In this document: positions 19,165 through 27,758 of the stretch, in pieces | Layout of the letters: every line of letters begins with the position of its first letter | Numbering within the stretch: position 1 is the stretch's first letter | Assembly: GCF_014879975.1 (NCBI RefSeq) | Contig: NZ_CP062500.1 | Span: forward strand, 2,852,001 to 2,916,000 | From: Vibrio bathopelagicus | GTDB lineage: Bacteria; Pseudomonadota; Gammaproteobacteria; Enterobacterales; Vibrionaceae | Length of the DNA: 64,000 bases | Direction: 5' to 3' | Translations under genes and position numbers: made by a program | Notes under the pieces: model-generated | The model's input: the letters and a program-made list of their open reading frames with translations, nothing else | What the model was told of the DNA's origin: nothing | Databases searched by the model: none

Positions 19165-19704
19165 TTAAGCGCGTGTAGCCGCGTAGCTTTCTAGCTCATC
19201 AATTGAAGTTTGTGCCACAACTTCGCCATCAATGAAGTACGTCACCATCTCGCCATCGCGAACACCGATTAACGTCGCACGCTCACCAGATTGGTAAGTA
19301 ATGTCCATTTGGATAGTGTTTTCATCAATCTGCTGCATTTGACCTTTCTCGATCACATCTGCACTCGTAATAGGGCCTACTGGCGCTTCCGTTAGAGACG
19401 GATCTAGTTGGTGATTGATATCTAGGTACGTATCAGTTTTAGTATCAAAGATGTGCGGCGAACCAGTCAGTGGGTTGCTACCAGTCCAGAACTCTAGTGA
19501 GTTGAATACCAAGTAATCGGCAGCGATAGTTAGACCGTAAGCAGGTGCTAGCAACATGTTCAAACCACCACGTGCGTAACGGTTATCAACAGCCTTAACG
19601 TTGAACTTCATTAGATAACCGGTTACTGCGTTACTACCAACACAGCCAGATAAAGCGACAGAAACCACCGCCAGTGCAACGACTTTTGAAATTGTTTTTT
19701 TCAT
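19165..19704 (-). CDS. DUF3332-family lipoprotein
   Basis: A 179-residue protein from the ATG at 19704 (the frame stays open to 19758). The N-terminus is a lipoprotein signal: MKKTISKVVALAVVSVALSG then cysteine. The mature part (NAVTGYLMKFNVKAVDNRYARGG, LAPAYGLTIAADYLVFNSLEFWTG) resembles Vibrio proteins of the DUF3332 family, which have no assigned role. It is a stand-alone minus-strand gene converging on pepD. Outer-membrane or periplasmic anchoring is inferred from the lipobox only. Confidence 0.8.
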   Translation of the reverse strand: MKKTISKVVALAVVSVALSGCVGSNAVTGYLMKFNVKAVDNRYARGGLNMLLAPAYGLTIAADYLVFNSLEFWTGSNPLTGSPHIFDTKTDTYLDINHQLDPSLTEAPVGPITSADVIEKGQMQQIDENTIQMDITYQSGERATLIGVRDGEMVTYFIDGEVVAQTSIDELESYAATRA

Positions 19705-19975
19705 TTTTATCTCGATATATGAATTTGGCCGCCAAAAAATGGCGATGGATAATACCAATCAACCGAACGACAAATATCAGAGTTAAATCAATGTATTGTC
19801 AGAAAACTCGCAATTCGAAGCACGCTCTAATTAGCCAAATCAAAAATAGAAACCAATACAGAAGCCCCTTCATAAAAAACTTTTGCCGTGACCGTAAAGT
19901 GATTGATTCGTACTAAAAATCAACGATTGCTACATTCCGTGTTAACGAATTATCACAATGTTGAGAACAACCTAA

Positions 19976-21022
19976 ATGGCAAGACTAAAACCTAATCAAC
20001 CATTCGAATTACTTGGTTATACTGTTCAGCCAGGACAACGAATGGAGATTGAACTGCAAGCAGCTCAGCTTTATACCCATTCTCCACTTTCGATCCCGAT
20101 TGAAATCATTCACGGTCGTCAATCAGGCCCAACACTGATGGTGAACGCGGCGATCCACGGTGATGAGCTAAACGGCGTCGAAATCGCAAGACAGCTAACC
20201 AATGCTATTGAACCTAAGAAGCTGAAAGGTACGCTGATTGTTGTGCCTATCGTTAACGTGTTTGGTTTTATCCATAAATCTCGTTATCTACCAGATCGTC
20301 GTGACCTAAACCGTTGCTTCCCAGGCAGTGAGAAGGGGTCACTAACATCACGCATCGCTCACACCTTCTTCGAGAACGTGGCGAAACACTGTGATTACAT
20401 TCTGGATCTACACACGGGCGCGATTCACCGTACCAATCTGCCACAGATTCGTGCAAACCTATCAAACCCAGAAACACTGCGCATCGCGAAAGCGTTCGCA
20501 ACACCAGTGATCATTGATTCACCACTGCGTGACGGTTCACTTCGTAGCGAAGCAGAAAAACTTGGTATCCCTGTATTAACTTACGAAGGTGGTGAAGCAC
20601 TGCGTTTCGATCACCTAGCGATTCGTGCGGGTTACCTTGGCGTGCACCAAGTGATGAAAGAAATCGGCATGCTGCGCCCTAACCGTAAGAAGTTACCAGA
20701 GCCAGTATTGAGTAAATCCACCAGCTGGATCCGCGCTGAATCAGACGGTATTTTGCGTAACATGGTAAGACTGGGCGAACAGGTTGAAGCAGGGCAAACC
20801 CTTGCTTACATCAGCTCTCCATTAGGTCACCAAGAAGGCCAAGTAATCACAACCAAAGGCGGTATCGTAATTGGTCAGCAAACTCTACCTTTGGTAAACG
20901 AAGGTGATGCTGTTTTCCACATCGCTTACTTTAAGCAAGACGATGAAGAGGTAGGACAATCAGTAGAGAGCTACATTGAAGAAGTGGCAGAAGACGATTG
21001 GCTAACTGCGCTGAACAACTAA
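19976..21022 (+). CDS. Succinylglutamate desuccinylase/aspartoacylase-family zinc hydrolase
   Basis: A 348-residue M14-fold protein. Zinc ligands are visible in NAAIHGDELNGVEIA (His, Glu) and YILDLHTGAIHR (His), with a likely catalytic glutamate in LTYEGGEALRF. The C-terminal third (from about residue 240) is a beta-rich domain (DGILRNMVRLGEQVEAGQTL) resembling biotinyl/lipoyl-like folds found in this subgroup. It is not an astE in an arginine-catabolism operon. The substrate is unknown. It ends at a strong terminator. Confidence 0.8.
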   Translation: MARLKPNQPFELLGYTVQPGQRMEIELQAAQLYTHSPLSIPIEIIHGRQSGPTLMVNAAIHGDELNGVEIARQLTNAIEPKKLKGTLIVVPIVNVFGFIHKSRYLPDRRDLNRCFPGSEKGSLTSRIAHTFFENVAKHCDYILDLHTGAIHRTNLPQIRANLSNPETLRIAKAFATPVIIDSPLRDGSLRSEAEKLGIPVLTYEGGEALRFDHLAIRAGYLGVHQVMKEIGMLRPNRKKLPEPVLSKSTSWIRAESDGILRNMVRLGEQVEAGQTLAYISSPLGHQEGQVITTKGGIVIGQQTLPLVNEGDAVFHIAYFKQDDEEVGQSVESYIEEVAEDDWLTALNN

Positions 21023-21059
21023 GTTTGCAGAGTCAGTTCGCTGAATAACGCTCAGAAAT

Positions 21060-21099
21060 GCAAAAGCCCCAATATAGGTGACTATATTGGGGCTTTTTT
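21060..21099. terminator. Strong bidirectional terminator
   Basis: AAAGCCCCAATATAG-GTGA-CTATATTGGGGCTTTT, fifteen perfect pairs between the convergent desuccinylase-like and DUF3622 genes. Confidence 0.92.
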
Positions 21100-21139
21100 C
21101 TGCTCTTCTTCAAACAAGAAGAGCATAAATTATTGCGAC

Positions 21140-21454
21140 TTACTCGTCGTCTAGCTCTTCTGCGCGAGCTTTTGCACGTGCTTCACGCGCTTGCTCAGCT
21201 TTAAGCTCTTTAGTGTGACGAATTTCATCACGCTCTTTACGTTGCTCTGATTTACGATCGTTACGCTCAGCTTGGTTTGCAATGAAAGAAGCCAGTTCTT
21301 TCTCTGCCCACTCTTGTGCTAGAGCTTCAGTTTCGAAACCAGCTTCACGCTTAGATACTGTTGTGCTGCGAGACGTTACTTGACGAGTAATCTCTGCACA
21401 CCAACCGTTGCGTTTTTCTGTAAGGCGGATATCAAATTTTTTGTTCTTAGACAT
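21140..21454 (-). CDS. DUF3622-like small charged protein
   Basis: A 104-residue protein with a folded-looking N-terminal half (FDIRLTEKRNGWCAEITRQ, then ALAQEWAEKELASFIANQAE) and a highly charged C-terminal half of Arg, Lys, Glu and Ala that is probably one long helix or coiled coil. It resembles Vibrio proteins grouped as DUF3622. Function is unknown. It is monocistronic and ends at the shared terminator. Its promoter region contains a 20-bp perfect palindrome (21578). Confidence 0.7.
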   Translation of the reverse strand: MSKNKKFDIRLTEKRNGWCAEITRQVTSRSTTVSKREAGFETEALAQEWAEKELASFIANQAERNDRKSEQRKERDEIRHTKELKAEQAREARAKARAEELDDE

Positions 21455-21577
21455 GTTCTATTTATTCCTAAGGGAGATCATTAAGGGATCGGTCAACTTT
21501 GATAACTCCATCTAAGTGAGCATCTTTTAACACCATCCCTTGGTAAGCGCGGTATTAGAGCACAAATCAATGAGTAT

Positions 21578-21631
21578 TGCTGCAAATATTTGCAGCAGAT
21601 CACACTCCATTGCTGCAAATCCTTTGCGGCT
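21578..21631. promoter_or_regulatory. Palindromic operator candidate with a second imperfect copy
   Basis: The block opens with TGCTGCAAATATTTGCAGCA, a perfect 20-bp palindrome (21578-21597). After a 13-base spacer comes TGCTGCAAATCCTTTGCGGC (21611-21630), whose left half is identical and whose right half keeps TTTGC-GC. Two copies of a dyad between divergent genes look like a regulator binding region. I cannot name the regulator. Confidence 0.5.
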
Positions 21632-21804
21632 CATTTCAATTCCTCCATAACCCTCTACTCACCAGCAATTTCAGCGCTGTTTTATCGACAACAATGAAAT
21701 GGACTATGCTCAAACAGAGATAAATGAATCGCCTAAGACTTAATATCAATAGGCACTAATATCTCACCTACTCCGCCCATAATTAAAATAGCTAAGGAGT
21801 TGCT

Positions 21805-22812
21805 ATGGATAGCTTCATCAAAAATTTACCGAAGGTTGAGCTGCACTTACACATAGAAGGCACACTAGAACCCGAGTTGATGTTCGAACTCGCCAAGCGA
21901 AATAACGTGTCGATTCCCTATGAGAACCCAGACCAAGTTCGCGAAGCCTATCAATTTCACAACCTGCAATCCTTCCTCGATATCTATTACCAAGGCGCCA
22001 ACGTGCTACTCCACCAGCAGGATTTCTATGACCTGACTTGGGCTTACCTACTAAAATGCCAGCAAGACAACGTAGTTCACACCGAAATCTTTTTTGACCC
22101 ACAGACTCACACCGAGCGTGGAATAGGTTTCGACACGGTTGTTGGTGGCATCACTCAAGCTTTACAACAAGCCGAACAGGAACTTGGGATAAGTAGCCAA
22201 CTGATCATGTGCTTTCTGCGCCACCTTGATGAAGACAGCGCGTTCGAGACTCTCAAACAAGCCCTTCCCTATAAAGATAAAATCATAGCCGTTGGGCTAG
22301 ATTCATCGGAGCAAGGCAACCCACCAGAAAAGTTTAAGCATGTCTTTCAAGAGGCCATCAACCAAGGTTTCCTAACCGTGGCACATGCAGGGGAAGAAGG
22401 ACCAGCGCAAAATATTAGTGACTCTTTGAGCTTGCTAGGCATCACGCGAATTGACCACGGGGTTCGTTGTGCAGAAGACCCTGAACTGATGGAAGAGCTG
22501 GCTGCGAAGCGTATCCCACTGACGGTTTGTCCGTTGTCGAACACCAAGCTCAAGGTCTTCGACACCATGCAGCAACACAACATCGTAGAACTATTAAGAA
22601 AAGGGCTGTGCGTCACCATCAATTCCGATGACCCAGCTTACTTTGGAGGGTACATGAATGATAACTTCCTGGCTGTCGCCAATGCTCATCCATTGACGAA
22701 AAACGAATTAGCACAGTTCAGTATGAATGCCATTGAAGCGAGCTTTGTTTCCCCTCAAGTTCGACAAAAGCTCACCGCGCAAGTGCACCATTATCTAATC
22801 GTGAATACTTAA
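21805..22812 (+). CDS. Adenine deaminase of the adenosine deaminase superfamily
   Basis: A 335-residue amidohydrolase often labelled adenosine deaminase (add) in vibrios. It starts LPKVELHLHIEGTLEPEL (zinc HxH), with VAHAGEEGP, RIDHGVRCAEDPELM, VCPLSNTKLKVF and NSDDPAYFGGY. These match the Pseudomonas PA0148 and yeast Aah1 type that deaminates adenine to hypoxanthine, rather than E. coli Add. A good TAAGGAG site precedes the ATG. The neighbouring adenine-type permease and gpt agree with adenine salvage. No purine riboswitch core was found upstream, unlike the V. vulnificus add leader. Confidence 0.87.
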   Translation: MDSFIKNLPKVELHLHIEGTLEPELMFELAKRNNVSIPYENPDQVREAYQFHNLQSFLDIYYQGANVLLHQQDFYDLTWAYLLKCQQDNVVHTEIFFDPQTHTERGIGFDTVVGGITQALQQAEQELGISSQLIMCFLRHLDEDSAFETLKQALPYKDKIIAVGLDSSEQGNPPEKFKHVFQEAINQGFLTVAHAGEEGPAQNISDSLSLLGITRIDHGVRCAEDPELMEELAAKRIPLTVCPLSNTKLKVFDTMQQHNIVELLRKGLCVTINSDDPAYFGGYMNDNFLAVANAHPLTKNELAQFSMNAIEASFVSPQVRQKLTAQVHHYLIVNT

Positions 22813-22871
22813 CGAGCTAATAGATAATACTTAACGAGCCAGTAGAAACAGTGCACTTTTCAACACGACCA

Positions 22872-22900
22872 AAAAAGGGAAGCTCATTGCTTCCCTTTCA
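22872..22900 (-). terminator. Terminator after nnrS
   Basis: On the minus strand AAAGGGAAGC-AATGA-GCTTCCCTTTTTT, ten perfect pairs and a T-run. It may also act on the adenine deaminase transcript, with a weaker tail. Confidence 0.8.
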
Positions 22901-22941
22901 TTATCTACAGGCTTAACGAGTAAGCTTAATCAATGTACTGA

Positions 22942-24132
22942 TTACCCTGGGTGACCATCCACTCGCGGGGTTAATAACATCATGCCGAATTTCCAAATAA
23001 ACAAACCGAACGCCAGCGTCCATAAACCTGCGCTGATATTGACCATCTCAAACAAGTATGCAGGGAAGAAAGTCACACCCAAACTACGCACTAACGCGGC
23101 AATGAAAATTGCTGCGAACGCTAACGCCATGCTTGGCCCTTTGTAAATAGCACGACCTGTGTGTCCCATGGTCACACGAGTAATCATAGCGAGAATCAGG
23201 CCACTCAAACCGCCAATCGCAAACAGGTGCAGCATGTTATGGCTGGCAAATGGGTTATCTAACAGACCACGTAACAGTAAGCTTAAAGGGATACACAAGT
23301 AAGCCGCATGCAGTGACCACACCAATGGCTCAGATAACGTCGTCCAAGGCTTCCAACGAACAAAGCGCACCAACTGAGTCACACCCGCAAAAACCATCAA
23401 CTCATTACCGACTTGAGCAAAGCTCAGTGGGAAGAAACTCAACACAAATAAGCCAACCAAAGGTAGATTCGCTAGCCATTCCAACCAAACCAATGGCTGT
23501 GCTTTTTCAAAATCAAAACGACGTGCCGTGAAGAATGGAATCACTCGCCCGCCCATTACAGACAATAGCAAGGTAAACCACCACAACATCGCTTGCCATA
23601 CCGCAGCCGACGGGAATGGAGGCATACCCTTAATGGTCGCGTAGCTCGCAAAGTTAGCCACGATAGCCAATACAAACAACGGAATAAAGAACAGGTTCTT
23701 CCACCCTTTCGATTTTACAACTCGAAATCCAATCTCATAAGCGGCGAAGATTAAGAACAGCGCCTCAACCGATGAGATCAACCATAACGGCGCTGGTGTC
23801 CAAAACAAGATACGAGGCACCAACCACAAGCCGACTAACACGGCTAATCGATGATGCTTGGTGCCATTGACGCCAGTCCACGTTTGTACGGCGGTTAAAA
23901 CAAAACCCACAACAATCGCCATGGCAAAACCAAATAACATTTCGTGTACGTGCCACCACAGCGCTGGCACTGTTAATATCTCAGGCTGACCGTTTTGAAA
24001 CATGATGACCCACGCCACAATGGCAATCACGGCATAGAGACTGCCGAGAAAAAAGAAAGGTCGAAAGCCTAAACGCAGGTAAGCTGGAATCGCGTCTTCT
24101 ACACTTTTATCTGTGATATTTAACAAACTCAC
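22942..24132 (-). CDS. nnrS: NnrS-family heme-copper membrane protein
   Basis: A 396-residue polytopic protein with about twelve hydrophobic segments. Family features are RLGFRPFFFLGSLYA near the start, ALWWHVHEMLFGFAMAIVVGF, WWFTLLLSVMGGRVIPFFTARRF, and NMLHLFAIGGLSGLILAMITRVTMGHTGR. Several conserved histidines are probable heme/copper ligands. NnrS proteins protect against nitric oxide stress under NO-responsive regulators. It is a single gene with an inverted repeat about 50 bases upstream that could be the operator. Confidence 0.9.
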   Translation of the reverse strand: MSLLNITDKSVEDAIPAYLRLGFRPFFFLGSLYAVIAIVAWVIMFQNGQPEILTVPALWWHVHEMLFGFAMAIVVGFVLTAVQTWTGVNGTKHHRLAVLVGLWLVPRILFWTPAPLWLISSVEALFLIFAAYEIGFRVVKSKGWKNLFFIPLFVLAIVANFASYATIKGMPPFPSAAVWQAMLWWFTLLLSVMGGRVIPFFTARRFDFEKAQPLVWLEWLANLPLVGLFVLSFFPLSFAQVGNELMVFAGVTQLVRFVRWKPWTTLSEPLVWSLHAAYLCIPLSLLLRGLLDNPFASHNMLHLFAIGGLSGLILAMITRVTMGHTGRAIYKGPSMALAFAAIFIAALVRSLGVTFFPAYLFEMVNISAGLWTLAFGLFIWKFGMMLLTPRVDGHPG

Positions 24133-24182
24133 TCCTAATTCTCAGATAAACGGTCAAGGGGTTACCTAAACCAAATTTGGTG

Positions 24183-24200
24183 TGCATCGGAATCGATGCA
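24183..24200 (-). promoter_or_regulatory. Inverted repeat upstream of nnrS
   Basis: TGCATCG-GAAT-CGATGCA, seven-base perfect arms 50 bases before the nnrS start. NsrR sites contain ATGCAT-like half sites, but the spacing here differs from the E. coli NsrR consensus, so the regulator is not assigned. Confidence 0.35.
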
Positions 24201-24414
24201 ATATGCTGATCACATTGCATGAAACGAGCCAAATAGATAAAGCCAGTAAAAACAAACACTCGCAGAGTTCACCCGCCAATAAACAAGTCTAAAAAACACA
24301 ACCAAAGGAGTCATAAAGACCTATGCGTGTACAAATAGAAACTTACTGACTTTTGCCATGGCGACACATATAGTAAGACTAGACTTAAATGGAAGAACTC
24401 AGATAAGGAACGCG

Positions 24415-24969
24415 ATGTATATTTTTGGTTATGGCAGCTTGATCAACTCTTCTTCACGTCAACTTACCGGTCAAACTGGGCAAGCGATCCCTGCGATTGT
24501 TCATGGCTTAGTGCGTCACTGGAGTAAGATCGATGACAGCTATGTTTTATCACCTTTGATCGTCAATCTTGGTGAGGGACAAGTGAATGGTGTTTTGCTT
24601 GAAGTCGATGATGTTGCATTGGCTGAATTTGATCGTCGTGAGCGTGGTTATCACAGAATCGAACTCAAAGCCGATCAGATAGAGAGCCAAACTGAGTTCA
24701 AGCAGGAGCAATCGATTTGGGTATACATCAAAGACGAGATTCAAGCGCCTTGTGAAAACAGCCCTATCGTCCAAACCTATGTGGATACCGTTATGGCAGG
24801 ATGTTTAGAAGTGTCTGAAAGCTTTGCCGCGCATTTTGTGGAACATACGCAGGGTTGGCACCATCCATTAGAAAATGATCGCCACCAGCCCAAATACGGC
24901 AATCTTGCTGGCGTTTCTGATCACCACCACAGTGTAATCGATGGCTTGATACTGACCGTTCGTAGTTAG
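24415..24969 (+). CDS. Gamma-glutamylcyclotransferase (AIG2)-like protein
   Basis: A 184-residue protein from the ATG at 24415, which follows a GATAAGGAACGCG ribosome site. The frame extends up to 24358, but the upstream part has no family match. IFGYGSLI is the glycine-rich substrate loop of the gamma-glutamylcyclotransferase fold, and FDRRERGYHRIEL holds the likely catalytic glutamate. Members cyclise gamma-glutamyl amines or glutathione to 5-oxoproline, and the exact substrate cannot be told. It is monocistronic and converges on the tRNA-binding-domain gene. Confidence 0.8.
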   Translation: MYIFGYGSLINSSSRQLTGQTGQAIPAIVHGLVRHWSKIDDSYVLSPLIVNLGEGQVNGVLLEVDDVALAEFDRRERGYHRIELKADQIESQTEFKQEQSIWVYIKDEIQAPCENSPIVQTYVDTVMAGCLEVSESFAAHFVEHTQGWHHPLENDRHQPKYGNLAGVSDHHHSVIDGLILTVRS

Positions 24970-25074
24970 TCTTTGAGAGCTTTGGTAATTTTGGAGCTTC
25001 GATAATTTGGAGCTTTGAGAGCAGATAAGTCGATGAGCTTATAACGAATAGGCTCACCGACCAAACGAGACAAC

Positions 25075-25410
<336 letters not shown>

Positions 25411-25560
25411 TCACTTCCTATATTGATTTATTTTTTCACTTACTGATAATTTACTAAAATTCAGTAAAACACAAATCTAACACTAGCAGTAAGCCTAATA
25501 ATTACAAGCGGTAAAGATCTCATTCTGATAAGTAAAGATCATAAAAGTTGTCAGCGACTG

Positions 25561-27352
25561 TTACCAAATCTCACTCAATTTTGGCCAACCCCAAGCCGTG
25601 ATCTCCACGCCTTTAAAGATATCGAGAAAGCTGAGTGTTTGCCTATGGTGGAGCATCGGAGTAATCAAACCTTCGTAAATAAGCACAGAGCCCAGTTGCT
25701 CGAGCTGATTGAGGTATTCATTGGGTGAGAAGTCTTCTCGGATACGGTTAAGTTCAGCCACCAGCCACCAGCCATTCACTCACATCAGCTCCAATCTTGG
25801 CATGCAGCACAGGATCGCTCAAAAAGTACAACAGAGCCGATACTTGGCGATTGTCATCAAGGTTGAGGCTACTTAAGACGATCTCTTCACTGAAACCATC
25901 ACCCTGTGCTTTCTCTATAAAGGTTTCAAATGAGTAGAGGTTTATCTGCGCTTCAATACCCTCTCTCGCCAATATTTGCACCGCTGCTTTGGCACTGCGT
26001 TGAACACCTAAATGTGAATAGCAGGCAATCTGAACGGATCTAGGCAATTCGATCGGTTGGCTTCTGATGTGTTTAACGTTATGCCAGAAAGGAAAAAAAT
26101 TGTGCGCTATTTCGGCTCCAAATGTCGTTTCATTGAGTTCGAGCTGACGCCAGATTCCCTCTCCATTGAGTTGTTCACTCAACCAACGACGCTGAAGGTA
26201 AGACAAGCTTGAGTTGTTCTGATTGAAAATAACAAACAGACACCCTTCCTCTATTCGAGCTCTTAATGCGGTCTGTTGCGAGTCTGGCGTATTGCTGCTT
26301 TCCAATGCGCTCTCATTGGACTCACTGCTCGCGTTGGTGATGATTTTCTTAGAGTACTGCTCTGTGTCAGGAAGCGCCTGTGAATCGCCCGAGGCTTGCT
26401 CATGGTTCGCCGAGGCCGTGTTTAAAGACCAAATCGTCACTTTATCCGTCAGAGATCGGAAACCATGAAAATGCTCATTAGCCGCTAGGGTCAGCTTGCT
26501 GTCTGAGTGCTGTTCAAGGGCAAAGATGCCGCAACCGACAACATTAGATGATGAGTTTTTGAGTTGCTCCCGAGGTTGAAGCGAATATTTTAAGTCACTC
26601 ATTAACGCAGCAAAGCCCTTGTCACTGCGACTGAGTTGAACAGAAAATCGATAAGGGGTTTCAACCGTGATGGCTTCAAGGTGGTCGAGTTCATTTTGAT
26701 AGTAAGGAAGTGCTTGCAACTCAAGCAACAGTTGCGAGACAACCTCAGCATCTACCTTGTCACCAGAATGAAATCTCACAGAGGTACGAAGATAAAACGT
26801 CCATACTTTCCAATTTTCATCCGCTTCCCAATGGTGTGCAATATTGGGAATTAACTCACCCTCAGGGCTCATTGAAACCAAACAAGAATGGATCTGACGA
26901 ATCAAATAGCGCTCGCTATTGCGATGCGGCTTTGTTGGGGAGAGAGAAGCAAACGGGCGATTATAAGTCAGTTGCACACTCACTTTACCTTCTGTCACTT
27001 GCGCTCCAGAAGTCTGCTTCAATAATTGTTCGAAAACCACTTGGTTGTATTCAAGAAACTCCAGAGCGCGGTCGTATTTGCTCTCTTTGATCCACTCCAA
27101 TGCAATCGAGCGCTTCACCTCGGTGCGGTCGATGCGACGAATGAGAGTCGAACGCTGATTTCGCCCTACTCGTGGTATCCAAGCAATCCACTTTAACTCA
27201 CTCATCTGTTTAAGAATCGCGCGCGCATGTCTTGGGCTGGTGCACATCTTGCCTGCGGTCTCAGCAAGCGTGACGGCATGCTCAACCAACAATTCAAATT
27301 CTTCTAGGCGTTCGTAGTATCGAAAAAGGTTAATGCTCTCCAAAACAGGCAC
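25561..27352 (-). pseudogene. sgrR: sgrR-type transcriptional regulator, frame broken by a 7-bp duplication
   Basis: Relative of E. coli SgrR, the activator of the glucose-phosphate stress response: an N-terminal winged helix (CTSPRHARAILKQMSELKWI, then VGRNQRSTL) and a solute-binding-protein-like sensor domain from about residue 120. The first frame runs from a GTG at 27352 to a TGA at 25754. The family C-terminus (ITPMLHHRQTLSF, then AWGWPKLSEIW) continues in another frame to 25561. At the junction the 7-mer AGCCACC is repeated in tandem (25756-25769). Removing one copy joins the frames as SEWLVAELNRIRED and gives about 594 residues. Confidence 0.85.
25756..25773. repeat. 7-bp tandem duplication inside sgrR
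   Basis: AGCCACC-AGCCACC-AGCC on the plus strand, two and a half units. Loss of one unit restores the sgrR frame. This is the size and type of change produced by replication slippage. Confidence 0.9.
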
Positions 27353-27365
27353 TCCAAAGCTAAGT

Positions 27366-27440
27366 TTGAGTTCCTTATATTAGTTCACCAGTACCTAACT
27401 CAAGTAAAAAGGTCTAAAAACTTCGTTATAAGGAACTCAA
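27366..27440. promoter_or_regulatory. Inverted repeat pair near the sgrR start
   Basis: TTGAGTTCCTTATA (27366-27379) and TATAAGGAACTCAA (27427-27440) are perfect 14-base inverted copies 47 bases apart. The proximal copy lies 14 bases before the sgrR GTG. SgrR is autoregulated in E. coli, so these could be operator copies. That is inference. Confidence 0.5.
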
Positions 27441-27617
27441 AACCTAAAAATTACGCTCTTTTTTCCTGCCTCATTTTTAGCAAAAATAGCCTCAGATTCT
27501 AGCGCAGCGCTACGGTTGAGTAATTCAGGCAAAGATAATTCATCGATTGTTGAGTGCAAAAAAGCATTCACAAGAAAAGCCTCCCTCCACCACTGGCAAA
27601 TTCACACTTTAAAAGCT

Positions 27618-27688
27618 TTAGCGATAGCAACCTACTTTATGTTTATGCTCCTACCCCCTGCAAACCATAATCTCGCTGCTATCGCTAA
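27618..27688. repeat. Second inverted repeat pair in the sgrR/PTS intergenic region
   Basis: TTAGCGATAGCA (27618-27629) and TGCTATCGCTAA (27677-27688), 12 perfect bases with a 47-base interval, 70 bases before the PTS start codon. It could be an RNA stem in the PTS leader or a pair of protein sites. No T-run follows, so it is not a terminator. Confidence 0.5.
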
Positions 27689-27758
27689 TCCCCCTTTTGC
27701 CATGACTCACCGATGATATTGCGCCCCAAAATTTTATATAACAAATTGGAGTATATTT

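Noticed and set aside
21632..21804. Adenine riboswitch upstream of the adenine deaminase
   Set aside because: The aptamer's conserved junction and loop sequences are absent. A covariance-model search would settle it.
27516..27716. 66-codon plus-strand ORF between sgrR and the PTS gene, considered as an SgrT-like peptide
   Set aside because: No ribosome site before its start, no resemblance I can see to SgrT, and the inverted repeat at 27618-27688 runs through it. It is more likely leader sequence.
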